NCBI GenBank assembly: GCA_021229015.1 | Contig: CM037787.1 | Coordinates: 34,671,874 to 34,735,873 of the forward strand | DNA from: Solen grandis | Taxonomy: Eukaryota; Mollusca; Bivalvia; Adapedonta; Solenidae | Reading direction: 5' to 3' | DNA: 64,000 bases | Part shown: positions 9,216 to 24,200 of the stretch, in pieces | Position numbering within the stretch: position 1 is the stretch's first letter | Layout of the letters: the number at the start of each line of letters is the position of its first letter | Translations under genes and position numbers: made by a program | The notes under the pieces: generated by a model | Seen by the model: only the letters and a program-made list of their open reading frames with translations | The model's database searches: none | What the model was told of the DNA's origin: nothing

Positions 9216-12200
9216 GTGAGTATCTAGGACACACTGTGTTACAGTGGTGGTGTCTGTGATTCTCTGTTCAATACCATATAAGCCATTATCCTCAGCAACT
9301 TCCTTGCATTGTAGTCCCAAACTCTGCCTTCAAATGAACCATTCTTTGGATGGGTAAAGGCTAAGATAGGGTCTAGCTTTTCTCCTTTCGCTAGGTTGGA
9401 TATTTTTGTAGTTTGGTTTTGGTTTCAGTGTTAATACATAACATAATAAAGAAAGACATTTTTTTTTGACAGAGTGAGAAGAAATTGAACGGTAACTATG
9501 TTTGAGAGAAAGTGAGAGGGGTGGGGGAGATAACATTCATATATCCATATAGTAGCATTGGATACACATTTGTCTGTGAGCTCTTACTTTGGTTGTATAT
9601 GGCATGAAACTTTTGAATAGCTTATTTTTACTGAATCAATGTACATATATATAATTGAGTTTCATCGTTTGATTTGCAGGCTGACAGATTAGTGAAAATA
9701 TGGTATGAGGACAGAAAAAGTAAGTTTTGTATAACAATTCATTAGTTTGTATAGAAAATTTTTCCCTTCATAGGGAAAGACTGTTTTATTTTTGATATTA
9801 AATCAATAATATACTTAAAAAAATCTTTTCTTGGAATAAAGAAAGAAGAATACATGTTATTATACCCCCCCCGCAACGAAGTTAGGGGGGGGTATACTGG
9901 AATCAGGTTGTCCGTCCGTCCGTCTGTCCGTCCGTCTGTCCGTCCGTCTGTCCGTCCGTCCGTCTGGAGACACAAAATTCTGCGGACTACTCCTCCTAAA
10001 CTTCTGGAAGGATTTTGATGAAACTTGCTGGCAATGATCCTTAGACATTGTATTAGCGCGTTATCTATATAGCATTGAGTTACCTCCCCTATTTACCAAG
10101 TTATGCCCCTTTGATGATTTTTGCATTACAAACTTCTGCGGACTACTCCGCCTAAACTACTGGAAGGATTTTAATGATACTTGCTGTCAATGATCCTTAG
10201 ACATTGTAGCAGCGCGTTATCTATATAGCATTGAGTTACCTCCCCTATTCACCAAGTTATGCCCCTTTGATGATTTTTGCATTACAAACTTCTGCGGACT
10301 ACTCCGCCTAAACTACTGGAAGGATTTTAATGATACTTGCTGTCAATGATCCTTAGACATTGTAGCAGCGCGTTATCTATATAGCATTGAGTTACCTCCC
10401 CTATTTACCAAGTTATGCCCCTTTGATGATTTTTGCATTACAAACTTCTGCGGACTACTCCTTCTAAACTACTGGAAGGATTTTGATGAAACTTACTGGC
10501 AATGATCCTTAGACATCTATATAGCATTGAGTTACCTCCCCTATTTACCAAGTTATGCCCCTTTGATGATTTTTGCATTACAAACTTCTGCGGACTACTC
10601 CTTCTAAACTACTGGAAGGATTTTGATGAAACTTGCTGGCATGATCCTTAGACATCTATATATCATTTGGTTACCTCCCCTATTTTCCAAGTTATGCCCC
10701 TTTGATGATTTTTGCTTTACAATTTTCTGCAGACTACTCCTCCTAAACTACTGGAGGGATTTCAATGAAACTTGCTGTCATTCAACCTTAGACATTGTAG
10801 TAGCGCTTTTTCTATATAACATTGGTTACCCCCCCCCCCCCCCTCCCCCTGTTTTAAAGATATGTCCCTTTGATGGTATTTGTTTTACAATTTTCTTCCA
10901 TTGATAGATTTCAGTGAATCTTACTGTTATTGATCCATAGACATACATATACCCATATGTATGTAAAACATAGGATAACTAGATTTCTAGGTAGTTGGCA
11001 CATATGTCCTCTGTATATTAAGATGGAGTGTTGCATACAAGAATTCTGATTTCATGCTCCAAAGCCATGTTTGACAAAAACACTTGCGGGGGGGTATTAG
11101 TAAGCCCTTAGGCGACAGTTCTAGTTTTTGTTTTATTTTCATGTTGATTTTATGATTGTGTATGGTGCAGTAAGGTACAATGATATCAGATGTTCATGTT
11201 ATAAAACTATGTATTTCACAGTTCAACTACCGCTGTCACATGCTGACAGTGTTGTCAGTCCCAAGAAGGAGAATCTCCACTACTCTTTCGTCTACATTGC
11301 ACACCCACGGGCTGTCACAGGCTTCTCTTGGCGGAAAACCAGCAAGTATATGCCTAGGTAAGACTTCAGTACTTCTTATAATTAAATGGAACAGTATCAA
11401 TAAGTATACTTCTGGGGCTGTAGAGTCACTCTGACAGCTGACAGTCATGTTTCAAGTCAAGACTTGTAACTATGTTGTCTTCAACTGCATGGCATAGGAA
11501 TGTCGAATTTCACAGTTGTTTATCCCCTACTTCACTTTGTGAGGTGGAGCTATAAGGGAATCAAGCATGCTATGATCATCATATTGCTGAACTACATGTA
11601 TTCTTTTGTATAAAAGTGCCAATGACCATGTGAGATTCCCACACTTTTTTTATATGATGACCATTAAAATTATCAAGTTTAGATTCACTGATTAGATCTT
11701 GGTCATGTTCACAACACTTGAAACTTCATGGTGTATATAAACTATAGGCAAACTCATTTTTCAGTAAATGCAAACCTATTGCTTACTATTATGAACTCTG
11801 ACTATTTTTGCATTAGCAGTTGCAATTTAGTTTGACATCTAGACCTAGAGTTCAAAGGTCAAAGAGTTGGATTTGATTTTCCAGGCTGTAAATTAGACAT
11901 GGTTTGCAGGATTTTCAAATAGCATGGCATTTATGTTAACCACAATTAGACGGAGAGTCAGGCACAAGAGTTTCATCCATAGCTCAAAGATCAAGGTCAC
12001 ACATAGAGGTCAAAGGTCATGGAGTTGGATTTTTGGTTTTTAAATTTTTTGTTAACCTCAATGAGACTGAGTGTCACATGCAAGAGTTAGGTGCACAGCT
12101 CCAAGGTCAAGGTCACACAGGGGTCAAAGGTCATTTGCTTGTCCAGGCTGTAACTTAGACATGGATTGCAGGATTTTCAAGTAAACTTGCAGATAAGTTT

Positions 12201-15200
12201 ACTTTTACCAAGATAAGCTCTGGATCAATTTGTGAATGCCCATGTTTTGAAGTCAAAATCATACATGTAATATAGCTATATAGATATATGGCATATGAGG
12301 GGGCATATATGTTTTACAAAAATTCCTTGTTTTTTGTTGTAATGCCATAATAATATTAAGATCAGGTGTATATTCATCACTGCTATTTTTCTAGTTTGGC
12401 TCATCTATGATTGCAATGTTTTTCTAAAACTATTCACTAAAGTCAGATAAATTTTTAAGTGTGTAGTGTGTGCAGTGTTCACTAATGCCTTTTCTAGAAC
12501 ACATTAGTTTTACAGACTTTGCTGAAATAATTGCTGTCTATAAACAGAGGATCAGTGGCCAACCTTCTGATCACCTCCTGCAAGGACAATGTTTGTCGGA
12601 TATGGTCAGAGACAATACTTCCAGATGATGGTTTGGTCGACCTGGAGCAGTTTGATCCTAGCGCCTCGTTTGATCCAAAATTTCAGACACATCGGCACAA
12701 GAAACGCTTCATGCAGCGGCTAAAAACTATCAGGTAAATTGTCTGCCTTACAGTAAGGTTATTGCTTATTGTTCACAGTTAATATTGTTTTTCTCTTTTC
12801 TTACTAATTAATTAATTTTTGAACAGAAAATCATTTTTAGTTTGTTTCATTACAGTTTGTTTTGTCTTAACTGCATTATACTTTATGCCAAAAAATTATT
12901 GAAACAAGATTCATCATATAATACATCATGAAGCTTTATGATTGAAACTGCTCAATAGCTATGAATTTGTTAATTTCTTTCTAGTAGTTTTTACTTGTTG
13001 TTTTTGGCATTTTTTGTAATGACCCAAATGAATCAGGAAATGTTTCATTCAAGACCTAAAACCCTTTGTCTTTCTTTCTGATTCTGTATCATTTGTATGA
13101 TGGCAAGAAAAATACTTGGCAATTTTTTGTTCATGCTTGTTGAACTGTTTGATGTAAATTCAGGCATTTTGCAAATGTTTTATTTCCATTTCAAAATATG
13201 TTATTTTGATCTTTAGTCATGTTTTTTTTCTCCAAAATTTTGACATTTATCAACATTCTGTTTTTGAAAGGTATATTTTTTCTGTTGATAAAGAATGCAT
13301 AGGTGAGAGATTCAGTCGCTCAGTATCGGGTACATTCATGCAGACTGTACCTTGCCTAACTACTGTATTTAGTAGCAGAGTTATGCTGATTGCTATCATA
13401 CAGGCTTTAAAAATACACATGTATTTCTATTGCAATATGTGATTTTGCTTAGGCTTCATAAAAGTCTTTTAGATTTTAAGCATTTACTAGACATGTTTTT
13501 ACCCTTCTTATTATAAAATCATAGACTGTTTTGTCTCATCTAGCAATGGCAGGTTTTACAGAAGAAACCAGTATTTCAAACAGTATGCTAATTAATACTT
13601 CTTTATTTTTCATTGTTTTCAGACACTTAGGCATTTCATATTAATACTCTATTTTTAGCTCGACTATTCGTAGAATATGAGAGCTATTGTAGTCACCCTG
13701 GCGTCGGCATTGGCGTTGCAGCTTTTGGTTAAAGTTTTGCGTGCAAGTTACTATCAACCTTATATCTCAATAACCATTTATGGTATTGACTTGAAAGTTT
13801 ATAAATATGTTCAGGGGCATCAGACAACCAAGGTAGATAACTCTTGACTGAATTTAATATGAATTATGGCCCCTTTTTAACTTAGAAATTTTGGTTAAAG
13901 TTTTGCATGCAATAGAAAATTTGGTTAAAGTTTTGCGTGCAAGCTACTATCTAGTTTGTATCTCAATAACCATTCATGGTATTGACTTGAAAGTTTATGA
14001 ATATGTTTAGGGGCATCATACAACCAAGGTAGATAACTCTTGATGGAATATATTACAAGTTATGGCCCCTTTTTTAACTTAAAAATTTTGGTAAAAGTTT
14101 TGCATGCAAGGTACTTTCATGCTTATATCTTAGTATCCAGGTATGGGATTGATTTGAGACATCTTTAATACATTTAGGGGTATCATACTTTCATGGTAGA
14201 TAACTCTTGATGGAATATGTTACAAATTATTGCCCTTTTTAACTTAGAAATTTTGGTTAAAGTTTTGCATGCAAGTTACTTTCATGCTTATATCTCAGAG
14301 TCCAGGCATGGAATTGATTTGAAACATCTTTAATATGTTTAGGGGTATCATACTATAACGGAAGATAACACTTGATGGAATAAATTAAAAATTATGACCC
14401 CCTTTTAACTTAGAATTATGGTTATATTTTTGCATTCAAGCTACTATCCAGCTTATATCTCAGAAATTGCTTGTGGAATTGACTAGAAAGTTAAGTTGTG
14501 TCTTCAAGGGCATCAGAAAACAGGAGGATAACTTTTGGACTGATGCAAAAATAATGGCCCTTTTCTAACTTGGATTTATGGTTTAAGTTTTGCATGCACA
14601 GTGTTATTGTGCTTATGTCTCAGTAACTAGGCATGGGATTGATTTTAGACATCATAAATATATTAAGGGGTATCAGACTATCAAGGTATATCATTTTTTA
14701 CTATTACTATGAAGGGCAAGAATTTAAATAGATTTCATTTGATTTACCTTGAATAGTCGAGCGTGCTGTCCTCTGACAGCTCTTGTTCTTATTAAACATA
14801 ACTCTGGGCTATACATTTGCCTTGACAAGCCTTCTAAGTTAACAGATACTTGATTATAAATCTCATTTCTTCTTGTTTGTCACCTAACAATGAAATATAC
14901 TCATTTCTGAAAGCTTTCATTTGAGTAAATATGGTCTAATTATGCCCCTCCCCTCTTTTCCTTAAGCTTTTATGCATACATTCTACTACATTTCCACTAC
15001 CATCTAAATAAAAAAAATCTATATAATTTATTCTGTTCTCTACAATATTCATATGTATCTTTTTTAAGCACATTGAAATACAAAGATATATTTTTGCAAT
15101 GTTAATGATACTTAGTCTTTTTATAAGTTTCTTTATTAATTTCAGTCTGCCTGTCCATTACTTATTTGTTCTTTAGTATACTAAGGTTGAAATTCAGCAG

Positions 15201-18200
15201 TGTATATATTTTAGAAATCAAAGCATAAGTGTGTTTGTATATACACATTAGAGCATGTATAAGCAACTCTGCATATTGGGAAGCTGCATAAAGTATTAAT
15301 CTCACAGTGTTCACCATGTATTTATCACAGGTTCAAATTTCAGGAATAAATGAATTTCCAGGCTGTATAAAAAATATGAAAAAATATCATTTGTTGAAAT
15401 AAGAGTTTCTTCATTAATGTTTTAATAAATTAACCTTTACCATACTGAATGTCTTAGTTGGATTTGTCCTTTCTTCATTTTGGACTGTACAGTTAATTGT
15501 TTATGGGGATGCTTGTTGAACATTTATTGACTGAAAAGTGGACAGTGCAGACCATGATAAGTGTGCACAGATGTGCAGGCTGATCTAGGTCTGCACTGGT
15601 TGCAAAGGCAGTCACAAGTGCCCACAGCATTGTAAGGGTAAAGAGAGATAAAATTGTCTCTGGCCTCCTTTTTTTTCTGTTTTAATTTAGTTATGAGAAA
15701 ATTTGAATCCTTCATCATGATACTTGCCTGGAAATTCAGCACTTAGCATAGGTATTGCACTTTCAAAGCACATTGAAACTTATTTTCATTGATTGATATT
15801 TAGCTACTGCAAATATTAGACAAACTTTTGAAAATGGTGCATGCTGAAACATAGATAGCAAGCAATAAAGCCAAGTCACTGTGTTAGGATTAACCCTTTC
15901 CCTCATAGAGGACACCATGAAAAGACCTATGCGAACAACATAAAACCAGATCAGCCTGCGAGTAACTCGCAGGCTGATCAGGTTTTATGCTGTTCACTGC
16001 TCCTCAGTTGTCTGGAAATGAGGATTTTATAATTAAATTTGGTAAGGTTTAACTGTGGTTTTCTGCAGATCAGGCTTTATGTGGTACCTATTGAGTGCGT
16101 CAAAATGAGTCTATATGAGGGAAAGGATTAAAAACCCTGAGAGTGATTCCATTCCACTGATTAGGGTGGTATTATCCCACTGATATCATTCACTTTGTGT
16201 AGCACTACTCCACTGAGTAATGGTTATATTTTTTTGCGTGTGGTAACCTTTAGTCTGGTATGATACCACTCCACTGTATACAGTGTAATGCCATCAGGTT
16301 TGATACCATGGCACATTGTGTGAAATGCAACTAGACAGTTGTAATATCATTCCATGGTTGAATATGGATATCATTATCTAGAATAACATATTTAATACAT
16401 GTACAGGCTTACATTAGGGATATTGGTTTAGTTAAATGTCCCCAGCTTTGGTGAACAATTTAAAACATAAAGACACTGTTTAATTATCTGTACTGCACTA
16501 CATTTTATGGTTGATGGATGGGTATTTGTTTCGGATGCAGCTTTTGAAATCGCTGGTCTCTAGGTATAGTCATACTGGGAGAAATAATTTGCTGTGATGA
16601 CGTTGGGAAGTTGTCACCTCCCATTCTAGTGAGTAATATGCAAGATGCTGGTTTCTCCCGGGATATTCAATTATACCAGTTTCATATGATTGAATAAGTG
16701 TGGTTATGCTAATAAAGCTGATGAGCTTGTGACATTTATTAGAAAGTTGTTCTACACTTTAGCAGTTTGGTTTCAGATACCAGCTGTTCATTTTCTTGCT
16801 TTCACATGACAAACTTATTCTGATGTCTCGTTTTAATCAAAGAATTTAATCTTTTCCTTGAAGTAAAATGCTTTTTAAAACACACTCTTTGTTTACATAA
16901 TTTCATAGCCATAGCCAATTTTAAATTCAGTTTTCTCCTAAACTCTAGTACAGTGCATATTCATTGTAAAGCCTCATGCAGGGAACCAGCCTATATATTG
17001 TGTTGCTATATTGGATGACTTTATAACAATATTTATCAAATTCAAGTTTAGGGGTCTATCAAATGAACTGTGATGTGTTGGCATATATTTTGAAAAAAAA
17101 AAAAAAAGCATATACCAGGAGTAATGGGTTTTTAAGGAATAAATAATTAAAAATAAAAAAATAAATAAATGAATTAAATAATGTTTAATTTATGAATACA
17201 AAGCCTGGACTTGCAGATTAACACAAGTGACATGCAGGCGTACAAAATTGCATGTGTTGATATTGTGACTGTGTTTTCTGTTGCTGTCACCTAGGATACA
17301 CTTGCACCAGGTTGAGAGGTGAGACCAGTCATTGTGTGTGCAGGTCTGATAAACGTCACTGTCCTCTGCATTTTGATTGTGTGATCAGAGCTCAGCTAAT
17401 GCTTGCTTGCTCTGATGTTATCTCTCCATCTCTTGTCTGTTTTTTCATCGCCTGTGTTGTCACCAGACATGTTCTGTTATTGTCACAGTAGTGGCTTTTA
17501 TTCATTAGTGATGAACACCATCAAAAACAGTTATAGAGATTTGATTCATCATCATTATCAACATCATTATTGTTGATATCACATCATCATCATCATCATC
17601 ATTACTACCACCACCAGTATTACTAAGTGACTCATTATCAGTCATCAGCAGCAAGAACAGCACCATCATGTAGCAGCAGCTTTACTGATAGAAGTTAGAG
17701 GTCACTGCTGTGATTGATTTATTTACAGTTTGTTATCTGAAATTTCACTTCACATCTTTGATGCTGACACTCTCATTAGCATCAAGCAGGTCATGGGGCT
17801 CATGGCTGTAGTAATTACAGTAGTAGTTGTACATTGTGAAAATGTTATGCCATGGAGGATATTTGTTTTGAGTAAATATGGAATATATCTCATCAAGAAG
17901 TGATACCATTTTGATATTCTTATGAGCACTTAGCACAAATGTGAAAATTGTATCTCTTAGAGACGAGATATAGTCCATATTCACTCAAAAGAAACAAATT
18001 TTCTTTTTATTTTATGCTAACTGCTGCTACATACATTTTATAGTAAAGTTCTGGCTGATCTGTATCATTCACACTGAGGTATAGATCTTAACTTACTGTT
18101 AAAACACAGTATTTCATCAGTTAGCATAAATCTCTTCTCCTCTTATTGATGTTGTAACATGCTTAAAACCATTAAGTCCCCTTGTAGAATAATTTCTCTG

Positions 18201-21200
18201 CTATAACTAAGGCTAATAATGCCTAGATCATCAGATAGCAGTCATCATCAGCTACCGTTAACCCTTTCCCTCATAGAGGACACCATGAAAAGACCTATGC
18301 AAACAACATAAAACCAGATCAGCCTGCGAGTAACTCGCAGGCTGATCAGGTTTTATGCTGTTCGCTGCTCCACAGTGGTCTGGTAATGAGGATTGTTTAA
18401 TTAAATTTGGTAAAGTTTAACTGTGGTTTTCTGAAGATCAGGCTTTATGTGGCACCTATTGAGTGCGTCAAAATGAGTCTATATGAGGGAAAGGGTTAAT
18501 GTTTCTCTTCTCTTTCTCTCTTTTATCATTTCTTTCTTGTTCTTCTTATCGTCCAATCTGATCTTTTTTGAGTTTGTTATTATGTTCATTTCTTTTTCAA
18601 GCAATTTTTTTTTTCGAGAATTAATTTCTTTTATGCTTTATATATTTGCATCATATGTTGCTACATGTAGCCCCATGATAGTGTACATTGTAGGCATATA
18701 GGAACATAGACAGCTAATTTTGCGCACATAATTACTTTGGTCGAGCGATACAACTTGGATAAATTAAATGATCTGCATTAGTACATTAAAGGTATTTCTG
18801 AGAAACTGATACCATAAGGAAATCGTACCTTTGATAATTAAATTAAATCAAATGAATGAAAGAGGTTGAAGTTATCAAAATTTATAAATCATGTTTCATA
18901 GATTCATACAAAGATACCTATAATGTTGTAATTTTTTTTTTTTGATGTTTAAATTAATCATTTCGTTTTGCATGTATAGTGTAATCATTTTAAATTGAAT
19001 GGAATCACTAAGAAAATATTTTTATTTTGTATGAAAGATGTATTTAACAAGGAGATAAAGATATCTTGAACTAGGATGACTTAAAAATTCAGCACTTTTT
19101 AAGAATAAATTCAGACATCTTTGGTGGACATTACAAATATCATCAGGTTGTTAGAGGTAAAGATAAGCTAGAATTACAGAAATGTGGTAGTATTTTTGTA
19201 TATAACATTTTATTTGTTATCTTGCCTGCTAACAAAGGCCTGCATTAGCAGACTGTATCAGAAGTTGTAATTCTGTATAGATAAGTATCTAGATGGCCTC
19301 CATTTGAAGTGGCTGTAATCTGGAGGTGACTGCAAGTACAGGGGTTTAACCTCTAGATTGTGACCTGTTGTAGACCCTATTGCCAGGTGTGCCCCTTACG
19401 GTCCCAGAGGGAGCCGTGTACTGTCTGTGAAATAATGGAAGACATTGTGGCTAGGTAAAGAAGGGTGATGGGGTCAGGTACGCTGAGAACAGGGTCAATA
19501 TGTAGGGCAGGGTCATTATATAGGGCACTGTGAAAGTCTTGGCATGCTTGGAAAATCAACCTTAGATAATTTATAGAATTTCTAATACTGTAATGCATTG
19601 TGATTACTTTTTACTGCAAGCAAATTTAAGGTGAACTTTCTATTCTTCACAACAGTGTTATTTTCTGCTAATTACAGTAGCTCCTTGTAGAACAACCACC
19701 ACAATATTAGGGCTGCAGCACTATTGAGACCATTGTTTTCAGGACTCTTTTGGACTCATGCACTGTATAAAAGAAGACCACCTTATTTATAAGACAGGTT
19801 GTCTGCTGGCTAGGTGGTGGTCTTAATAGTGATATTTGATTATGGGTGTAGGTGGTGCACTCAGGGTTGATTTTCAGAGCTTGCCTTGAAAGACCGGAGA
19901 CTGAGATTAGATATCTCTATAATAATGCATGGGATAAAGTGCCGCCTACATAACCATATACATCATGTAGACACATATACAGCAATATAATCACTGACCT
20001 GCATTAGTTTGTAGAGTATAAGAATAAAGGACTGGGTAGTTAGTGTGTTAAGGACACACTTCTATTGGTTGTTACTGACGTTACAGGGAGCCAGCTTCAG
20101 TTTTGCTGGGGTGAAATATCCTTCCTTTCAGATCATTAATTCACAGTCCCCAAAACAGTCCTTTACATGGCATTCTTTGGAAACTTAATCAGATATTTTT
20201 TTAAATAAAATTTGTTATTCTCCTACAAACAGTGATGAAAGTTACCATTGGGAGGCAAGGGAGAGGTAATTGTCACTTTCTAATCACCAGAATGCACTTT
20301 CCCCCACAAGAGAGCATCCTCTTCCATGTGCATTATGGCTTATTTTCATTAAAATGGGCATAACTTTTTTTTCCCAGTTTTTAAAGACATTGGGTTCATA
20401 TTGATCGTACATCTTTGTATGGAGGGATTTTTAACTTTTTTTTTTAGATATAATTGATTGAGTTGAGCTTGGAAGAAATTTAACAATTTTGAAATTTTGA
20501 TTGCGGTAAGGAACAGCTTTGGTATTGCATGTTAGACGATGTGAGGGTATAATTTACAGGTTAATTAATGTGATAGGAATGGGAGTGAGTATAGTTTGGC
20601 AGTTTCATTTTGAAATAAGTCCACCAAAAAATATATTTTCTGGGTAGGTTTATTTCAATCTGAATTTTTGGGAGGTGAGAGAGAGAGAATAAGAGAGATA
20701 TAAAGAATGAGGTTAGCCTGTTTGGAGGATGCTTGTTATTATTGTGCATGTTTGCATGGAAATGGCTATATCCTATAAAGGCATTACATGTATATAATGT
20801 AACCTTTTAATCATGTCCTTACTCAGTTATCTTTCCTTTTCTAGTCCTTAGTATTTACAGTTGCACTTGCATCCCACATTACAGCAGGGGGTGTTTCCCA
20901 CTCATGATGAGAGATTAGGAATTTAATTCAAGTTAGGAATAATTTATCATAAATTTGTGACATTCCTTTTTTTTTTTTGAGAACAAAACAGCTTCATGAA
21001 TAAAATTAGCAGGCAGTTGGTTAAGAATTAAAAGATGAAAATGTATCAATAGCAAGTCATTATTACATTATACATTGTTTGGACTTTGAGTTAGAATTGG
21101 AAAATAAAAATTTCATGAATATTTCTTCTCATTACTTTTCAGGGAGGCTCTGATCAATTAATTGAACATTTGGATTGTTTTTTATGCGTACACTGAAATC

Positions 21201-24200
21201 CTTTAAAATGAAGCTTAGAATATTAGAGAAGTTTTAAAAAACAATATTTCAAGTTTATATTTGCTTTTTTCTTGAGGTAAGCCTTTCATTTTACATATCA
21301 AGACATTCTCACAATATATGAACGTGTAGTGACCAAAAATATAAAAAATGTTTTATCTATTTATGTTTGTCTATTTAGTTTAAAGTTTGAATTAATTTAA
21401 CAAGGAGACAACAATTCCAGGCAATAATATTTGTTTTGTTTTATACATGAATATATAAATGAATAGGTTTATATTCATTGAATACTGCTTTGATGTAATT
21501 TTTAAATAAAATGCTTTTTGATGAAATTGAATTTTATCTTCTTCAAAAAGATACAATACTTGTAACTTACCGGTAATAAAATCCATAGGTATCAAAATGA
21601 AAAACATATATCTCAAAATAACCTTCAAGTATAAAGATCTCTTTTTTTTCCCCTGTTTTTCAGTTTCTTTCTTATATTGCTTTAAATTTTGAAGGCATTC
21701 CACCTTCATAAGAAGTAAATTTAATATTCTGCTGTAAAGCATTGACAAAATAAAATGTTTACCTTCAGCTTGATAGAAATACAAAATTACACAATGTATA
21801 TCATATCAATGATAATTACTAACAACTTTCAAACCAGCAAACTAGAACTAAAAAAAGTTATAAAACATACAATAGATAATTGATATGAATGATAAAAAAC
21901 ATGTTATTGATGTAGTAACTTTACTGCTGTAGGCATGCAATACACAAGCGACGTAAACACACCAAGTTTGGTCCGGAGACAGTGATGAGCATGCCCAGTA
22001 TGAGTAATGTGACCAGTGCCCATGACTTTCACAAGTTCTTCATTCACCAGAACGGTGTCATCCCCGCGGTTCATTTCCATTTGGCTGCCAGCGTTAATCC
22101 AGAAACAGGTAACCATGGTGAAAAGACTATGAGGATGGTATATAACATTTTTTCAAGCTAATCTAGATTTATTGAACTTAAAACCAAGTATGAAAACAAT
22201 TTGTTTTTTACATTCTGACAAAAATTAGTTTTGCCATTGCATTTGAGATAAATGGTGTCTGGATGAAAGTAATTGTTTCTGTAAATTCAGAACTGGAATT
22301 GATTGGATAATTGGCTTTGTGGTATGAGGTGAGCAAAGTTGTGCTGTAGGGGTTTGAATCATGTTTAATGGTAGTTCTAAATGACTTCATCAACACAACC
22401 CCACCCAACAGCCCCCAAAAATAAAAAAAGAATAAAAAATTCAATGAAAATTATTTCGTGAGTAAAAAGGACTGATGAGAAACGTTCAATGTTAATGAAA
22501 GAACCTGTGGTACAAATCATTGTGAAAAGATACAGTGTGACCTGATAACTTGTCTCAATGTTCCACAGACATTCCCCTGCTGCCGGTGGTGGGTCACAAG
22601 GCTGGCCAGGAGACGGACTTCCAACTCCATTGGTTGAACAACAAGGAGCTCCAGTTTACCATGGAATCAGAGAAGATCCTGCAGGAGATGCACAGGCTGG
22701 GTTCCAGCTATGATGAGCAGGAATACGACCAGCAGGGAGTGGTACCGGAGAATCCTTCAGACTCAGATAGTGACACTTATCAGGAGGAACCAGATGAAAA
22801 TGGTGTGTCTAAATTTTGGTGGCCTTCCTCGATTCATTTATTGCATCTTTTTAAGTATTTTTTTGTGGTTTTATATTGTACATGTATATTATTCATTCAA
22901 AGGATTCATTATTTCACGCAGGAATAACGTATAACCTGTATTACCTATTTATACACAGAATGGTACCGTTTTTGAAAAAAAATGCTCATTTAACCCTTTC
23001 CCTCATATATACTCATTTTGACGCCCTCAATAGTTATCACATAAAGCCTGATCTGCAGAAAACCACAGTTAAACCTTACCAAATTTAATTACAAAATCCT
23101 CATTTCCAGACCACTGAGGAGCAGCAAATAGCATAAAACCTGATCAGCCTGCGAGTTACTCGCAGGCTGATCTGGTTTTATGCTGTTCGCATAGGTCTTT
23201 TCATGGTGTCCTCTATGAGGGAAAGGGTTAACTTACTGTTAACACACACAAAAAAACAGAAATGAATAGAACCAATAATTTTATTGTTTTATTGTCAGGT
23301 CACTGGCAGAAGAAGAAGAAAAATGCAGCTTTTTTCAAGAAACGTTTCCGCCATCATGACCCACACATGGGGTCCCGGAGTGATAGTGCATCCAGTCTGA
23401 ATTCTGACCAGTCAGACCCAGTCTCTTCTCCAGAATTACAGGTGAGTGATCTCCTTTGATTATAGACTAGATAAAATAAATCAAGGGCTTGTGTATACTA
23501 TCGTAAACATAATTTTTCACCAAGACTTAGAAAAAACAGTATTGCATTTTTTAAAAAAAAAATTGAAACGGCAGGTATGAAAAAATATTGAGACTTGTAT
23601 CCTTTAAATAGGTACCTCCCTGATACCTTATATTACCAATAAAAAAAAAGTAAACATGTTGAACAGGTCCTCAATTAGACTTCTTCGTCAAGCATTTGTC
23701 ACCGTACAGTAAAAAAATCCATACATAATTGTGATTCGTACATTTTTTTTTTTTATAAATTAATCAGAACCTTTATATATCTGAACTATTTTTTATTCCT
23801 CATGAAGGTTATTGGATGGGGGTTTGTTAGATGGTAAGGGGCTCGAGAGTTTTGAATTACTTAATAAAATCCATTTTTCTTCATGAAAACTGCATTTATC
23901 TCTAGAAAAATAGTTTTTCCCTTTTCATTCAATTCTATCCCCCCCTCCTACAAAAAAAAGAAAATAAAAACAAGATAATAATAGAGCAAGTGTTACAGTT
24001 ATTGGCACCTTAAGAGTGAATGTCACGCTGACTTAATACTATGTTGAATATATATGTAAACAATGTTGTATTTCATTTTAACACCCTGGATTGGCTGTTT
24101 GATTACTCAATTTTTTTTGAAATTTTTAAAAGTGTCAAATGTGATTGTTATCCGCAGTGTGAGACACTTATCGACACTTTAATTGTAAACAATAATTAGC

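Larger units (their letters stand above)
12734..21932 (+). other. DMXL: DMXL 9.2-kb intron packed with repeats
   Basis: The exons on either side join in frame, so nothing coding is missing. It holds a pearl-like element (13657-14787), two 242-bp MITEs (15890-16131, 18258-18499), an A-run near 17095, a CAT/ATC-rich tract (about 17545-17605) and otherwise AT-rich sequence in which I see no gene on either strand. Confidence 0.8.

Noticed and set aside
9907..9965. CRISPR-like or coding repeat from regular CCGT units
   Set aside because: It is a simple tetranucleotide microsatellite in a eukaryotic pearl-like element; there are no spacers, and the Asp/Gly/Arg/Thr frames are artefacts.
15535..15650. 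Possible further copy of the 242-bp MITE (GCAGGCTGATCTAGGTCTGC)
   Set aside because: Shares only a short GCAGGCTGATC word; ends and hairpin are not present.
21392..21784. Minus-strand 130-codon frame in the long DMXL intron
   Set aside because: AT-rich, Lys/Ile/Phe-biased composition with no recognisable motif and no splice or poly(A) context.
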